In this document: in pieces, positions 20,234 through 33,151 of the stretch
Layout of the letters: the number at the start of each line of letters is the position of its first letter
How positions within the stretch are numbered: the first letter of the stretch is position 1
NCBI RefSeq assembly: GCF_009830105.1
Contig: NZ_WURB01000003.1
Location: forward strand, 124,001 to 188,000
From: Microvirga makkahensis
Lineage (GTDB): Bacteria > Pseudomonadota > Alphaproteobacteria > Rhizobiales > Beijerinckiaceae
DNA: 64,000 bases
Reading direction: 5' to 3'
The notes under the pieces: model-generated
The model's input: only the letters and a program-made list of their open reading frames with translations
Told to the model about the DNA's origin: nothing
The model's database searches: none
Program-made: the position numbers and the translations under genes

Positions 20234-20352
20234 GAAAGACTCGTGTTGATTGTCGCTGCGGCGAAAGTTTCGGAGCGGCGCTGAATGCGCCGCCATCTGT
20301 CGTCAGGGCACAGGTTGATCGGAGAACCGGCGCCCTCTTTCCTGAGCCTTAC

Positions 20353-21414
20353 TCAGAGAAGGATATCCGTGTAGAGCTCGGACGGATCGGGCTCCGGATC
20401 GTGCGTGGCGAACTCGGCCGCTTCGTTCACGATCTCGCGCACCTTGCTGTCGATGGCCCTCAGCTCCTCTTCCGAAAGCTTCCAGCCCTCCAGGAGACGG
20501 CGGCGCACCTGCTCGATTGGATCGTGCTCCTCGCGCATGCGGGCCACTTCGTCCTTCGTGCGGTACTTCGCCGGATCTGACATGGAATGGCCGCGATAGC
20601 GGTAGGTCTGCATCTCAAGAATGTACGGCCCCTTGCCGGAGCGGGCATGTTCGATGGCGCGCCGGCCGGCGGCGTAGACCGCGCGAACATCCATGCCGTC
20701 CACCTGCTCACCGGGAATGCCGAAGGACACGCCGCGTTTCGAGAAATCGGTCTGCGCCGAGGCGCGGTTCACGGCAGTGCCCATGGCGTAGCGATTGTTC
20801 TCGATCACGTAGACCACAGGCAGCTTCCAGAGCTGCGCCATGTTGAAGCTCTCGTAGACCTGACCCTGATTGGCCGCGCCGTCGCCGAAATAGGTCAGGC
20901 AGACATTACCGTTCTCGCGGTAATGGTTGGCGAAGGCAATGCCGGTGCCGAGCGACACCTGGGCGCCGACGATGCCATGACCACCGTAGAAGTGCTTCTC
21001 TTTTGAGAACATGTGCATGGAGCCGCCCTTGCCTTTCGACAGGCCGCCGCGGCGGCCTGTCAACTCGGCCATGACGCCCTTCGCGTCCATGCCGCAGGCC
21101 AGCATGTGACCGTGATCCCGGTAGCCGGTGATCACCTGGTCGCCCTCTTTCGTCGCCATCTGCATGCCGACGACCACGGCCTCCTGGCCGATATAGAGGT
21201 GGCAGAAACCGCCTATGAGGCCCATGCCGTACATCTGGCCGGACTTCTCCTCGAAGCGGCGGATCAGCAACATGTCGTTGTAGGCGGAAAGATCCTGATC
21301 TTTGTCGAATTGTGGGGTATTGGGGGCAGCTCCGCGACCAGAGCCTTTGCTGGAAGTGGACTTGTTAGCCGCGCCTGCACCGGCACGGCCCGCCTTGCGG
21401 GCAGCAACAGCCAT
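20353..21414 (-). CDS. pdhA: Pyruvate dehydrogenase E1 alpha
   Basis: E1 alpha binds thiamine diphosphate and Mg2+ for pyruvate decarboxylation. Visible features are RRFEEKSGQMYGMG, the GYRDHGHMLACG segment and the ThDP motif beginning GDGAANQGQVYESFNMA and ending in ENN, followed by the phosphorylation-loop-like YRYRGHSMSDPAKYRTKDE. An extra 40-residue Ala/Gly/Ser/Lys-rich N-terminal leader precedes the conserved part. The start at 21414 is supported by a strong GGAGG 6 bases upstream. It is the first gene of the pdh operon, so the regulatory region is the 170 bp before it. Confidence 0.97.
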   Translation of the reverse strand: MAVAARKAGRAGAGAANKSTSSKGSGRGAAPNTPQFDKDQDLSAYNDMLLIRRFEEKSGQMYGMGLIGGFCHLYIGQEAVVVGMQMATKEGDQVITGYRDHGHMLACGMDAKGVMAELTGRRGGLSKGKGGSMHMFSKEKHFYGGHGIVGAQVSLGTGIAFANHYRENGNVCLTYFGDGAANQGQVYESFNMAQLWKLPVVYVIENNRYAMGTAVNRASAQTDFSKRGVSFGIPGEQVDGMDVRAVYAAGRRAIEHARSGKGPYILEMQTYRYRGHSMSDPAKYRTKDEVARMREEHDPIEQVRRRLLEGWKLSEEELRAIDSKVREIVNEAAEFATHDPEPDPSELYTDILL

Positions 21415-21499
21415 CGGTTCCTCCGAAGGATTTCCTCGACGAAAGTTGTAGCGCAGTCGAATTCGGAAATCGAGAGCCCCAAACGACCTTTTGCGCTGC

Positions 21500-21523
21500 A
21501 CAATAAATTGCGCAACTTATTGT
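21500..21523. promoter_or_regulatory. 24-bp palindrome upstream of pdhA (candidate operator)
   Basis: About 85 bp upstream of the pdhA start lies a near-perfect dyad: arms ACAATAA and TTATTGT around a core TTGCGCAA, with one unpaired base between arm and core on each side. It is AT-rich against a GC-rich background and sits in the only non-coding stretch in front of the pdh operon. The form suggests a dimeric repressor site. The cognate regulator is unknown. Confidence 0.5.
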
Positions 21524-21585
21524 TTTAACTTATTAAAATCAGATCAACACAAATTCAGTTAATTCATTCTTTCGGGTGATCCCGG

Positions 21586-21900
21586 TTATGGGCCTGTAAT
21601 GATGACGAGATCGTTCTTATGGACACGCCCCAACATTACCCGAGCCCTTTCCTCGAGGAGATCCCGATCGATCTGATCGCTCCTGAGCAAGGAGATACGG
21701 CGCTCCCACTGTGTCCGTTCGTCTCGGAGGCCATCCAGTTCCCGGTTCAGCTCGGCCATCTGAGCCTCATACTGCTGCTGCGCCTCGATGCCACGAGCCC
21801 CGCTATGGGCGTGGTGCACGAAATACGCCGCCACCGCTGCCGAGACGCTGTAGAGCGCCAGCGGTATCAAGAATCGTCTCAGTCGCCTGCGGATCACCAT
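21586..21900 (-). CDS. ftsB: FtsB/DivIC-type septum formation initiator protein
   Basis: The 104-aa protein is a bitopic inner-membrane protein: a basic N-terminus (MVIRRRLRRF), one transmembrane helix (roughly residues 10-28), then a coiled coil (QQQYEAQMAELNRELDGLRDERTQWERRI) and the C-terminal ERARVMLGRVHKNDLVI typical of FtsB/DivIC. The family links early and late divisome proteins through FtsL and FtsQ. It lies between eno and pdhA on the same strand, the common Hyphomicrobiales order. Confidence 0.9.
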   Translation of the reverse strand: MVIRRRLRRFLIPLALYSVSAAVAAYFVHHAHSGARGIEAQQQYEAQMAELNRELDGLRDERTQWERRISLLRSDQIDRDLLEERARVMLGRVHKNDLVIITGP

Positions 21901-22150
21901 AGGCTCGTTCTAAACCGCACATGGTTAAGGAGGCGTTAGAAGAGCTCATCTGCCACTCGCATCACAGGCTCTGTGATGGACTCGATTCCTGGAGCACCGC
22001 GCCTTAGGCGCCGCGCCCTTCTTCTATGGGGCGATCCGGAACCAGCCCGACCATGATAGGAGGAGAATCACTACGGGATGTGGGGAGAGATGCCGATAGC
22101 CGGACTCGATCCCGATCGAGAGGCGATAGCGAAGAAGGAGAGCTAAACAA

Positions 22151-22175
22151 GAAAGGCCGCGCGGGGCGGCCTTTC
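22151..22175 (-). terminator. Rho-independent terminator after eno
   Basis: A perfect 10-bp stem (GAAAGGCCGC / GCGGCCTTTC) with a 5-nt loop lies 25 bp downstream of the eno stop and is followed on the minus strand by TTGTTT. The rest of the 299-bp gap 21,901-22,199 holds no gene that I can support and should contain the ftsB promoter. Confidence 0.85.
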
Positions 22176-22199
22176 TCAAGCAACTGAAATGCAGTTATC

Positions 22200-23486
<1,287 letters not shown>

Positions 23487-23628
23487 TCAGGCTCCTGGGG
23501 CTGAAGAGCGGCCGGTGCCCCCGCAACGACGGGTGCGGCCTCACGTCATGAAAAGGCTTATTGACCGAAATGCGTAAGCGGGCAAGGACGAGAGCAGCCC
23601 ATCATGTCCTGATCCAAGGTGAAATACG

Positions 23629-24078
23629 ATGACGGAGACCCATCTCCAGCTCGGCCAGACGACGGCCGCTCCCCAGTCACCCGAGGAGGCGACCCTCGAC
23701 CGGGTGCCAAACCCGCATCCCGATACGGATTATCTGGCCCGCTTCACGGTGCCGGAATTCACATCCCTCTGCCCCGTGACGGGCCAGCCGGATTTCGCGA
23801 TCCTCGTGATCGATTACGTCCCCGGCCCCTGGCTGGTGGAATCCAAGTCGCTGAAGCTCTACATGCACAGCTTCCGCAATCACGGCGCCTTTCACGAGGA
23901 CTGCACTGTGGCGATCGGCAAGCGTCTCGCCGAGCTCCTGGAGCCCCGCTTCCTGCGGATCGGCGGTTACTGGTATCCACGCGGCGGAATTCCCATCGAC
24001 GTGTTCTGGCAGACGGGCGAAGTGCCGAAGAATCTCTGGCTGCCCGACCAAGGCGTCGCGCCCTATCGCGCCCGCTGA
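23629..24078 (+). CDS. queF: NADPH-dependent preQ0 reductase QueF
   Basis: QueF reduces 7-cyano-7-deazaguanine to preQ1 in queuosine biosynthesis. The 149-aa protein is the short unimodular type: the catalytic Cys is in [14 protein letters not shown], the substrate-binding segment is [23 protein letters not shown], and the C-terminus holds [16 protein letters not shown] see no preQ1 riboswitch-like leader in the 145 bp upstream. Its 3' end overlaps the convergent MFS gene by 16 bp. Confidence 0.95.
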   Translation: MTETHLQLGQTTAAPQSPEEATLDRVPNPHPDTDYLARFTVPEFTSLCPVTGQPDFAILVIDYVPGPWLVESKSLKLYMHSFRNHGAFHEDCTVAIGKRLAELLEPRFLRIGGYWYPRGGIPIDVFWQTGEVPKNLWLPDQGVAPYRAR

Positions 24079-25232
24079 GGAGCGGGCCGCCCCAGTACGA
24101 TCGAGGCGGTCAGGCCCACACCCAGAATGATCAGGGCGGCCGTGGCGGTCGAGGCGGTGAGCCCGACATGCCGCAGGCCGAACCCCATCAGCACGACTCC
24201 GAGCGCCTGGCCGCAGAAGAACGAAAAGGCATGGAGCGCCACCGCCGAGGCCCGCGCCTGCGGCGCCACCTCGGTCACCTGCGCCTGGAAGGTGTTGTGG
24301 AGCATGTAGAAGCCCAGGCCCATGAGCAGGAGCGCAGCGAAATCGAATTTCCAGTCTCCGGCAAATCCCAGCGCGACGAGAGCCGCCCCGGCACAAAGTC
24401 CGCCGCCGATGAGAATGCGGCCGATGCCGAGATGCTTCAACAACCACGTCACGAGTGCGGAATAGACGAGGCCGCCGACGGCAAAGCCGCCGATGGCGAA
24501 ACCGGCCTCGGCCGCCCCTCCCCCGCCGCGCTCCTCGAGAAGCGGCGCGACATAGGGGAAGATGCCGAAGATCGCGATAGCCTCGACGAAGACGGAGCCG
24601 AAAAGGAAGAGGGCGTGCGAATTGGTTAGGATCTCCCGATAGCGGAGAATCGCGGCACGTGAATCGAACTTTCCTCCGGGAGGCGCCTCGCGAAAACCGA
24701 TCATGGTCGCGGTGAGCCCGCAGGCCATCATGAGGGTGGAGAGGCCGAACACCCCGCGCCAGCCGATCCCTTCCGCCAGAAGCCCGGCCAAGGACGATCC
24801 GGCAAGCTGCCCGACGATGATAGCGACGAGATAGCGGCTGAGGGCCACTTGGCGCTGGGCCACCGAAACCCGGTCAGCGATCAACGCGATGGAGAGCGGC
24901 ACGGCGCCGCCCGCCGCAAGGCCGGCGACGATCCGCAGACCGAAGAGCGTTTCGGTATTGGGCGCGAAGAACGAGCCGGCCAGTGCCAGGAAGAGCACCG
25001 AGAGGGCCACCTTCATCACGCGCTCCTTGCCGAGCGCATCGCCGACGGGTCCGAGGACCGGCTGGATAAAGGCGTAAGGCAGCGCGAAGGCTGCGGAGAG
25101 AAGCGCGATGGTCTGCGCGGAGGAATTCAGGTCACGCGCGATGACCCCCACCATGGGTTCGACCGCGCGGGCGGAGAAGGTGCTGGCAAAGCCGCTGACG
25201 GCGAGTATCAGGATGAGGTTGCGCGAGGACAT
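24063..25232 (-). CDS. MFS transporter
   Basis: The 389-aa protein has about 12 hydrophobic helices and the MFS loop 2-3 motif ([13 protein letters not shown]). The N-terminal half resembles arabinose-efflux/DHA-type permeases ([19 protein letters not shown]). The substrate cannot be told from the sequence. It is convergent with queF. The 283 bp upstream of its start (25,233-25,515) contain no gene I can support. Confidence 0.85.
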   Translation of the reverse strand: MSSRNLILILAVSGFASTFSARAVEPMVGVIARDLNSSAQTIALLSAAFALPYAFIQPVLGPVGDALGKERVMKVALSVLFLALAGSFFAPNTETLFGLRIVAGLAAGGAVPLSIALIADRVSVAQRQVALSRYLVAIIVGQLAGSSLAGLLAEGIGWRGVFGLSTLMMACGLTATMIGFREAPPGGKFDSRAAILRYREILTNSHALFLFGSVFVEAIAIFGIFPYVAPLLEERGGGGAAEAGFAIGGFAVGGLVYSALVTWLLKHLGIGRILIGGGLCAGAALVALGFAGDWKFDFAALLLMGLGFYMLHNTFQAQVTEVAPQARASAVALHAFSFFCGQALGVVLMGFGLRHVGLTASTATAALIILGVGLTASIVLGRPAPQRAR

Positions 25233-25515
25233 GACGCTCTAACGAAGAAGGCCGCGAGACGGGGCCTATCGCTCCATATCACGGCCCTGCAGCAGGAGGA
25301 GATGCGGGAATGCAATCCTGCCCTCCTCTGAGGTCATGAGCATTCTACGATGTCATGGCCGCCACGGCCATTCACGCCCCTATCGCCTTCCACCGCCGAG
25401 GCCGGACCTGTCCCCTGCCACCTCCATGCGGAGAGGCGCAGCGCCTCATATGGTCGCGATCACCCGCACAAGGCCGGTGACGACGCGAGGAGGCAGGGTC
25501 GAGCCATGTCGATAG

Positions 25516-26364
25516 TCAACCCGCCCTGCCCTTGGCGAGCGCGTCGAAGGCCTTCAGCTGGGCGAGCAAGCCCTCCAGTTCCTTGAGCGGTACCATGTTG
25601 GGCCCGTCGGAGGGAGCTCGGTCCGGATCCTGGTGCGTCTCGATGAAGATGCCTGCCACGCCCACGGCAGCCGCCGCGCGGGCAAGGACGGGTACGAATT
25701 CCCGTTGGCCGCCCGAGGTTGCGCCGTTGCCGCCGGGCTGCTGGACGGAATGGGTCGCGTCGAAAATCACCGGGGCGCCTGTCTCGGCCAAGATCGGCAG
25801 GCTGCGCATGTCGGAGACCAGGGTGTTGTAGCCAAAGGAGGCGCCGCGTTCCGTCAGCATCACGTTCGGGTTACCAGCCGCCCTCACCTTCTCGGCGACG
25901 TTGGCCATATCCCACGGGGCCAGAAACTGGCCCTTCTTCACGTTCACCACGCGCCCCGTCCGGGCAGCGGCGACCAGAAGATCCGTCTGGCGGCAGAGGA
26001 AGGCCGGGATCTGGAGAATGTCGGCGACCTCGGCCACCGGAGCGCATTGATCATTCTCGTGCACGTCGGTGATCACTGGCAGCCCGAACTTCTCCTTCAC
26101 CTCAGCGAAGATGGTCAGCGCCTTGTCGAGCCCAATGCCGCGGGAGCTCGAAATCGAGGTGCGGTTCGCCTTGTCGAAGGACGACTTGTAGACCAGACCG
26201 AGGCCGAGCCTGCCCGTGATCTCCTTGAGGGCGGCTGCCATCTCAAGGGCGTGCTCGCGGCTCTCCATGGCGCAAGGCCCGGCGATAATGCCGAGCGGCA
26301 GATGGTTGCCGAAGCGGACGGAGCCTGCCTGGACGACGGAGGGGATCTGTTTGGTATCGGTCAT
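25516..26364 (-). CDS. kdsA: 3-deoxy-8-phosphooctulonate (KDO-8-P) synthase
   Basis: KdsA condenses arabinose-5-phosphate and PEP to KDO-8-P for the lipopolysaccharide inner core. The 282-aa protein shows [40 protein letters not shown], the [17 protein letters not shown] segment, [12 protein letters not shown] and [13 protein letters not shown]. Its presence implies a Gram-negative envelope with KDO-containing LPS. It lies between the MFS gene and a DUF350 gene on the same strand. Confidence 0.97.
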   Translation of the reverse strand: MTDTKQIPSVVQAGSVRFGNHLPLGIIAGPCAMESREHALEMAAALKEITGRLGLGLVYKSSFDKANRTSISSSRGIGLDKALTIFAEVKEKFGLPVITDVHENDQCAPVAEVADILQIPAFLCRQTDLLVAAARTGRVVNVKKGQFLAPWDMANVAEKVRAAGNPNVMLTERGASFGYNTLVSDMRSLPILAETGAPVIFDATHSVQQPGGNGATSGGQREFVPVLARAAAAVGVAGIFIETHQDPDRAPSDGPNMVPLKELEGLLAQLKAFDALAKGRAG

Positions 26365-26522
26365 GCGCCGTCACTAGCCGGTTTTCGGGCCAGCGAAAAG
26401 CGAGATGTTCCGCAGCCGGCCCGTTCCGGCGTCGGACCCGGCAGCGCAGGATGGCGATTCAGGATCGCGAACGGCATGGCGCGCATTCCCGCTCCCTTGT
26501 GGGAAGGAGGATTCGTGCAGCG

Positions 26523-26924
26523 TCAGAACGTCATGGAAGCCGCGTTGATGATGCCAGCCGAGAGAGAGGATGCACCGAGAAACAGGGCGGCGGCCATTTC
26601 GCCCCCGGCAATCCGCTGCGAGAGATTGGGCATCACGATGCGCACCAGCCAGTACACGACAATCTGAACGGCCAGGGCCACCAGCCCCCAGACGAGGAGA
26701 TCGACGATCCCCTGCGCATGGACGATGGCGCTGCCAAGCGGCAGCGCGAAGCCGACGAGGCTGAAGCCCAGGGCCGTTGAGGCCGATACCACGTTCCGCC
26801 GGATCAGGGCGAACTCGTTGTGCATGGTCGCAAGCGTATAGATGCCGAGATACAGCGCCACCAGCACAACGGCGATGACGAAAAAGACCAGAAAGTCGAA
26901 CAAACCGGCCAGAGTGGAAGTCAC
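26523..26924 (-). CDS. DUF350 family integral membrane protein
   Basis: The 133-aa protein has four hydrophobic helices arranged as two tandem two-helix units, with the repeated pattern (NEFALIRRNVVSASTALGFSLVGFALPLG and QRIAGGEMAAALFLGASSLSAGIINAASM) that marks DUF350. The function is unknown. It lies between kdsA and the VOC gene on the minus strand. Confidence 0.8.
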   Translation of the reverse strand: MTSTLAGLFDFLVFFVIAVVLVALYLGIYTLATMHNEFALIRRNVVSASTALGFSLVGFALPLGSAIVHAQGIVDLLVWGLVALAVQIVVYWLVRIVMPNLSQRIAGGEMAAALFLGASSLSAGIINAASMTF

Positions 26925-26978
26925 GGTCAGCCCCTACGAATCACTTTCCATGATCGTTAGAGGAACATAGTTAATTTA

Positions 26979-27842
26979 TTACGTAGCCTCGAAGGCGATG
27001 GCGACGCCGAAGGCCGCGCTCGCCGGGACGACGAGCCGGCTGCCTACATGCTGATACGGAACCTCTGCCACATCCAGGCGCTTGGAAAGCACCAGGACGT
27101 CCTCCACCCGCACCGTGAAGGCCACGAAGCACGGCTGATCCAGCTCCGCTTCGACGGAAACATAGCTTTCAGCGGCATCGTCCGGCGTCATGACGTCAAG
27201 ATGAGCGTCCGAGAGGCGGAACGAGAGGTCATGCAGAGCCGGGCTTGTCGGCACGACTTCGGTGAAGGCCGTTAGGAACCTCTTGCAGCGGTCGGGTTCG
27301 GGAGCCGCGAGCGCGACGGATGCCAGACCCGCGGCTCCGTTCTCGTGAACCTGGAAAGCCGGATTCCAGAAATTTTCCGGGAAGTGCTGCTGGCATACGA
27401 AAAAACCTGCCTTCGGCGCAGCCTCGTCCTGGGCAAAAGCCAGGGAGAAGGCCACCTTCGTCTCGCTACCGTCGGGCTTCTGGCCGATCCGCTCGAAATG
27501 GAACGGCTCGAACGCGCCGATGCCCCTCTCGGCGAAGAACGCGGCATCCGCCGCGGCGTCCCGGCTGTCGAGCACCAGCATGGCGAGGCCCTCGCGCTCC
27601 TTCAGATAATCCTGGACGAAGGCCGCGAAGCTGAAATGCCCCTGCCTGTGCGGCGGGATCCGAGCGCCCTCGCCCACCGTGATCAGCTCAAGGAAGGTGC
27701 CCGCAAATTGGACGAGCCTGTTCTCCGTCCCCCAGGAATGCCGGTTGCGCACGCCGACCTGAAAGCCAAGACGCCGGTAGAGATCCGCGGCTTTGTCGAG
27801 GTCCCGAACGGCTATGACGAGGTGATCGATCCGGCGGCTCAT
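26979..27842 (-). CDS. VOC family glyoxalase-like protein
   Basis: The roughly 287-aa product begins MSRRIDHLVIAVRDLDKAADLYRRLGF, the classic first beta-alpha unit of the vicinal oxygen chelate fold, and belongs to the longer glyoxalase-like type with a second module from about residue 165. Putative metal ligands include the N-terminal His and the Glu in GTFLELITVGEG. The start at 27842 has AGGA 12 bases upstream, while the longer frame to 27890 overlaps the pyrG terminator region. The substrate is unknown. Confidence 0.82.
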   Translation of the reverse strand: MSRRIDHLVIAVRDLDKAADLYRRLGFQVGVRNRHSWGTENRLVQFAGTFLELITVGEGARIPPHRQGHFSFAAFVQDYLKEREGLAMLVLDSRDAAADAAFFAERGIGAFEPFHFERIGQKPDGSETKVAFSLAFAQDEAAPKAGFFVCQQHFPENFWNPAFQVHENGAAGLASVALAAPEPDRCKRFLTAFTEVVPTSPALHDLSFRLSDAHLDVMTPDDAAESYVSVEAELDQPCFVAFTVRVEDVLVLSKRLDVAEVPYQHVGSRLVVPASAAFGVAIAFEAT

Positions 27843-27906
27843 CAAGGTCTTTCCTGTCAGTGGATCCATATATCCTAGGGCAGCAAACACAAACTCAAAA
27901 CGAAAA

Positions 27907-27930
27907 CGCCGGCGGGATTTCCCGCCGGCG
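27907..27930 (-). terminator. Rho-independent terminator after pyrG
   Basis: A perfect 11-bp stem (CGCCGGCGGGA / TCCCGCCGGCG) with a 2-nt loop lies 17 bp past the pyrG stop and is followed on the minus strand by TTTTCGTTTTG. Confidence 0.9.
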
Positions 27931-27946
27931 CCTCTTGAATTTTACC

Positions 27947-29581
<1,635 letters not shown>

Positions 29582-29651
29582 CTATCCATCAATAAGGAGC
29601 GCCGATTCGCAATCACGAATCCTGCCGCTCCGAAACCATCCACAAAAGAAG

Positions 29652-29671
29652 AGGGCCGGAGTTCCGGCCCT
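29652..29671 (-). terminator. Rho-independent terminator after secG
   Basis: A perfect 9-bp stem (AGGGCCGGA / TCCGGCCCT) with a 2-nt loop lies 11 bp downstream of the secG stop and runs into CTTCTTTTG on the minus strand. Confidence 0.85.
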
Positions 29672-29681
29672 GCTGCTTGGC

Positions 29682-30095
29682 TTACTGCTGAGGCGCGGCG
29701 GGCGCCGGAGCGTTGGGCGTTGGAGCCGGGTTCGCCGGCTGATCGCCCTGGAGACGCTGCAACTGCTCGAGCACGCTGCCACCTTGCGGTGCCGCAGGTG
29801 CCTGCCCTCCTGCGGGTGCTGCCGGGGTCGCCCCATCGAGAATCGACCGCGGGCCGCGCCCTGACGTCGCCATCACCGTCAGGGCGATGCTTGTCACGAA
29901 GAACAGGCCCGCCAGAATCGCAGTGGCGCGGGTAAGGGCATTGGCCTGGCCGCGCCCGGTCATGAAGCCGGATACGCCGCCGCCGCCGCCGCCGCCACCG
30001 AGCCCCATGCCGCCGCCCTCGGAGCGCTGCAGGAGAACGACGCCGATCAGGGCGAGCACGATGACCAGGTGGACAATAATAAGAACTGTTTGCAT
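29682..30095 (-). CDS. secG: Preprotein translocase subunit SecG
   Basis: SecG is the small accessory subunit of the SecYEG channel. The 137-aa protein has two transmembrane helices (residues about 2-22 and 55-77) around a glycine-rich loop (GGGMGLGGGGGGGG) and the family motif LTRATAILAGLFFVTSIALTV. A roughly 55-residue Pro/Ala/Gln-rich tail follows, typical of alphaproteobacterial SecG. The 250 bp between it and tpiA carry its promoter region and no gene I can support. Confidence 0.93.
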   Translation of the reverse strand: MQTVLIIVHLVIVLALIGVVLLQRSEGGGMGLGGGGGGGGVSGFMTGRGQANALTRATAILAGLFFVTSIALTVMATSGRGPRSILDGATPAAPAGGQAPAAPQGGSVLEQLQRLQGDQPANPAPTPNAPAPAAPQQ

Positions 30096-30346
30096 CGTTC
30101 CAAAAACCTCAAGCGGCTGCGCTTGAATGCGTCAGCCGCTCGCAATCCGTTCGTTGTGGCGGCCTGTAGCACAGGTGGTTGCAGGATCAAAGACCCGCAA
30201 GGGCGCTTTTGTTGTTGAAGGGCTCTCTCATGCCTGCACCACCGCCCTGGACTGGCCCCGGGGATTCCCTCATTCCATCGCGACCTTCCCAAAGCCTGGA
30301 TGGCTGGCTCATGTCCGGCCATAAGGGACAAGTTCGGCGATGAGGG

Positions 30347-31114
30347 CTATCCCAGATAAGCCCCGGCGATCGCCAGGAAATCGGCCGCCACGAGACTCGC
30401 GCCGCCGACGAGGGCCCCGTTGACGTTCTCCACGGCCATCAATTCGGACGCGTTGGAGGGCTTTACGGAGCCACCGTAGAGGATTCGCACCCTGGCATGA
30501 TCGGCTTTGCCTACGAGGCGCTTGAGTTCCTCGCGGATTGCGGCGTGCACCTCGGCTACGTCGGCGGCGGTCGGGGTCAGGCCCGTGCCGATGGCCCAGA
30601 CCGGCTCATAGGCCACAACAAGATTGCGGCTGTTGGAATCGACCGGGACAGAACCGCGCAGCTGCTTGCGCACCACGGCAAGGGTCCTGCCGGCCTCCCG
30701 CTCCTCGCGGGTCTCGCCCACGCAGACGATGGCCGCCAGCCCAGCCCTGTGGGCCGCGACGGCCTTGGCGCAGACATCGGCGTCCTTTTCCTTATGGTAC
30801 TGGCGGCGCTCCGAATGGCCGACGATCACGTAGGCAGCGCCCGCGTCGGCCAGCATCTCGGCCGAGAGGTCACCTGTGAAGGCGCCCGATTCTTTGGCAT
30901 GGCAATCCTGGCCGCCAATTCCCACCCGGGAGCCGACGCAGGCGACGGCGAAACTGTGCACAAGGGTTGCGGGAGGACAGACGACGAGTTCGACCTTGGC
31001 TTTGAGGCCGGGAGTGTAACCGTTCTGAATTTCGCTCAGGACCTCGTGGGAGGACTTCAGACCGTTCATTTTCCAGTTTCCCGCCACCAACGGGCGCGGC
31101 CATTCGACGCTCAT
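30347..31114 (-). CDS. tpiA: Triosephosphate isomerase
   Basis: TpiA interconverts dihydroxyacetone phosphate and glyceraldehyde 3-phosphate. The 255-aa protein shows [10 protein letters not shown] (catalytic Lys), [10 protein letters not shown] (catalytic His), [12 protein letters not shown] (catalytic Glu) and [13 protein letters not shown] (phosphate loop). The start at 31114 has a GGAG 8 bases upstream. A longer frame to 31174 adds 20 untypical residues. It is divergent from the PpiD-like gene, with about 135 bp between them for both promoters. Confidence 0.96.
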   Translation of the reverse strand: MSVEWPRPLVAGNWKMNGLKSSHEVLSEIQNGYTPGLKAKVELVVCPPATLVHSFAVACVGSRVGIGGQDCHAKESGAFTGDLSAEMLADAGAAYVIVGHSERRQYHKEKDADVCAKAVAAHRAGLAAIVCVGETREEREAGRTLAVVRKQLRGSVPVDSNSRNLVVAYEPVWAIGTGLTPTAADVAEVHAAIREELKRLVGKADHARVRILYGGSVKPSNASELMAVENVNGALVGGASLVAADFLAIAGAYLG

Positions 31115-31249
31115 TCTCGAACTCCTGTGAGGCTTGATAACTTGGCAGTAGCAGAGCCTTGAGCCCTCTTTCAACCGGACTTGCCCTTTTCCCCGGGCCT
31201 TCGATGGGCTATCGGCCTGTTAAACGAGTTTTTTGGGAACGGGTTCACG

Positions 31250-33148
31250 ATGCTTCGGAACATGCGCAAGGCTGGGCAGACCCTGGTCGGCAAAATCATC
31301 GCCACCGTCTTTTTCGGCGCCCTGATCGTCAGCTTCGCCATCTGGGGAATTGGCGACATCTTCCGCGCAACCCCCGCTTCGACAGTCGCGGAGGTCGGCG
31401 ACACCGACATTTCCATCAGCCAGGTGCGTAACGCCTATAGCAATCAGATACAGCAGCTGAGCCGCCAGTTCAGAACGGTGATCACCCCTGAGCAGGCCCG
31501 CATGTTCGGCCTCGACCAGCAGGTGCTGAACTCCCTCGTTACGGAGGCCGTCCTTGCCGAAGAGGCGAAACGTCTCGGGCTTTCCGTCTCCGACGAACTC
31601 GTCGCCCGTTCCATCGTGGAAAACCCGGCCTTCAAGGGGGCCGACGGCCAGTTCAATCGTGCCCTGTTCGATCAGGCGCTACGCAACGCAGGGCTGTCGG
31701 AGCCAGGTTTCGTGGAAGAGCAACGCGCTTCCACGATCCGGTCCCATCTGGTGGAAGCCCTGGCCGGCGCCCCGAATGTTCCGACCGCCGCCAAGGAAGC
31801 GCTCCACCGCTTCACCTCCGAGCGCCGTTCTGCGACCTATATCCCGTTGAATGCGGCGATGGCGGGCGACATCCCTGCCCCGACCGCCGAGCAGCTCCAG
31901 AGCTTCTACGAGGAGCGCAAGGGCAGCTTCCGCGCCCCGGAATACCGAGCCGTCAACGTCATGGCGCTGGACGCCGCCGCGATCGCCAAGCCCGACGATG
32001 TGCCGGAAGCCGATGCGCGCCAGTATTACGAGCAGCACAAGGGGGAGTACGGCCAGCCCGAGCGCCGCACGATCCAGCAGATCCCCTTTACCGCCATGGA
32101 GGACGCACAGGCCGCCGCGGCAAAGATCAAGGAAGGCACGACCTTCGAGGCGGTTGCAGCCGAGCGTGGCGTCGCTGCATCCGGCCTGGAGCTCGGCACC
32201 TTTACGAAGGCTGAGATGCTCGATCCTGCCGTGGCTGACGTGGCGTTCGGCCTCCCGGAGGGGGGCGTGAGCGATCCGATCCAGGGCCGTTTCGGCCCGG
32301 TGCTCGTGCGCGTGACCAAGATCCAGCCCGAATCCGTGCGCCCCTTCGAGGAGGTTGCGGCCGATATTCGCATGGTGGTTGCCCGCGAGCGCGCCCAGAG
32401 CCAGATCGAGAAAATCCACGATGAGATCGAGGATCTACGCGCGGGTGCCAAGCCGCTCGCCGACATCGCCAAGGAGAAGGGCCTGACACTCGTTCAGGTC
32501 CCCGCCATGGACGCTCAGGGCCTCGACAAGGCTGGGAATCCGGTGAACGTGCCCGAGCGTGAAGCCCTGGTTAAGGCGGCTTTCGCCTCTGACATCGGTG
32601 TCGACAACGAGGCCCTGCGCACCGGATCCGGCTATGTCTGGTACGACGTGACAGGCATCGAGCCCTCCCGCGAGAAGACACTCGATGAGGTGCGAGACCA
32701 GGCGGCCGCGCAGTGGCGGGAGGAGCAGATCAGCCAGCGCCTTGCCGATAAGGCCCGTGAGATGACCGAGCGCCTCGACAAGGGCGAGGCCATCGAGGCA
32801 GTGGCGCAGGACGTGAACGCCCCGGTGAAGACCGTCGTCGACCTCGCCCGCAACACGGCAAAGGACGATCTCTCCGCGGAAGCCGTCAATCGCATCTTCG
32901 CAACGCCGGTCGGCAAGGCCGGGAGTGCGGCGAATGCCGCTGATTCCCGGGTTGTCTACAAGGTGACGGCTGCCACCGTGCCGGCCATGGTCACCACGAC
33001 CCAGGAAGTGCAGAACATCGAGAACCAGCTGCGCAACGGCATCGGCGACGACCTTATCAATCAGTACATCGCCCAGGCTCGCCAGGATCTCGGCGTGACC
33101 GTCAACCAGCAGGCCTTGCAGCAGGCGATCGGCAGCGGCGAATTCTGA
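31250..33148 (+). CDS. PpiD/SurA-like periplasmic peptidyl-prolyl isomerase, membrane anchored
   Basis: The 632-aa protein has a cytoplasmic N-terminus (MLRNMRKAGQTLVGK), one membrane helix (IIATVFFGALIVSFAIWGIGD), a SurA-N-like chaperone region with repeated Gln-rich helices and a parvulin-type domain (from about residue 245: YYEQHKGEYGQPERRTIQQIPF, then GTFTKAEMLDPAVADVAFGL). This is the architecture of PpiD, a foldase at the Sec exit that helps outer-membrane and secreted proteins fold. It lies 3 bp upstream of trpE on the same strand, a linkage usual in Hyphomicrobiales. The start at 31250 is favoured because the longer frame begins inside the divergent promoter region. Confidence 0.9.
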   Translation: MLRNMRKAGQTLVGKIIATVFFGALIVSFAIWGIGDIFRATPASTVAEVGDTDISISQVRNAYSNQIQQLSRQFRTVITPEQARMFGLDQQVLNSLVTEAVLAEEAKRLGLSVSDELVARSIVENPAFKGADGQFNRALFDQALRNAGLSEPGFVEEQRASTIRSHLVEALAGAPNVPTAAKEALHRFTSERRSATYIPLNAAMAGDIPAPTAEQLQSFYEERKGSFRAPEYRAVNVMALDAAAIAKPDDVPEADARQYYEQHKGEYGQPERRTIQQIPFTAMEDAQAAAAKIKEGTTFEAVAAERGVAASGLELGTFTKAEMLDPAVADVAFGLPEGGVSDPIQGRFGPVLVRVTKIQPESVRPFEEVAADIRMVVARERAQSQIEKIHDEIEDLRAGAKPLADIAKEKGLTLVQVPAMDAQGLDKAGNPVNVPEREALVKAAFASDIGVDNEALRTGSGYVWYDVTGIEPSREKTLDEVRDQAAAQWREEQISQRLADKAREMTERLDKGEAIEAVAQDVNAPVKTVVDLARNTAKDDLSAEAVNRIFATPVGKAGSAANAADSRVVYKVTAATVPAMVTTTQEVQNIENQLRNGIGDDLINQYIAQARQDLGVTVNQQALQQAIGSGEF

Positions 33149-33151
33149 GCC

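Noticed and set aside
18950..20284. A 444-codon plus-strand frame opposite pdhB
   Set aside because: It is a shadow of a highly conserved minus-strand enzyme with no signature of its own.
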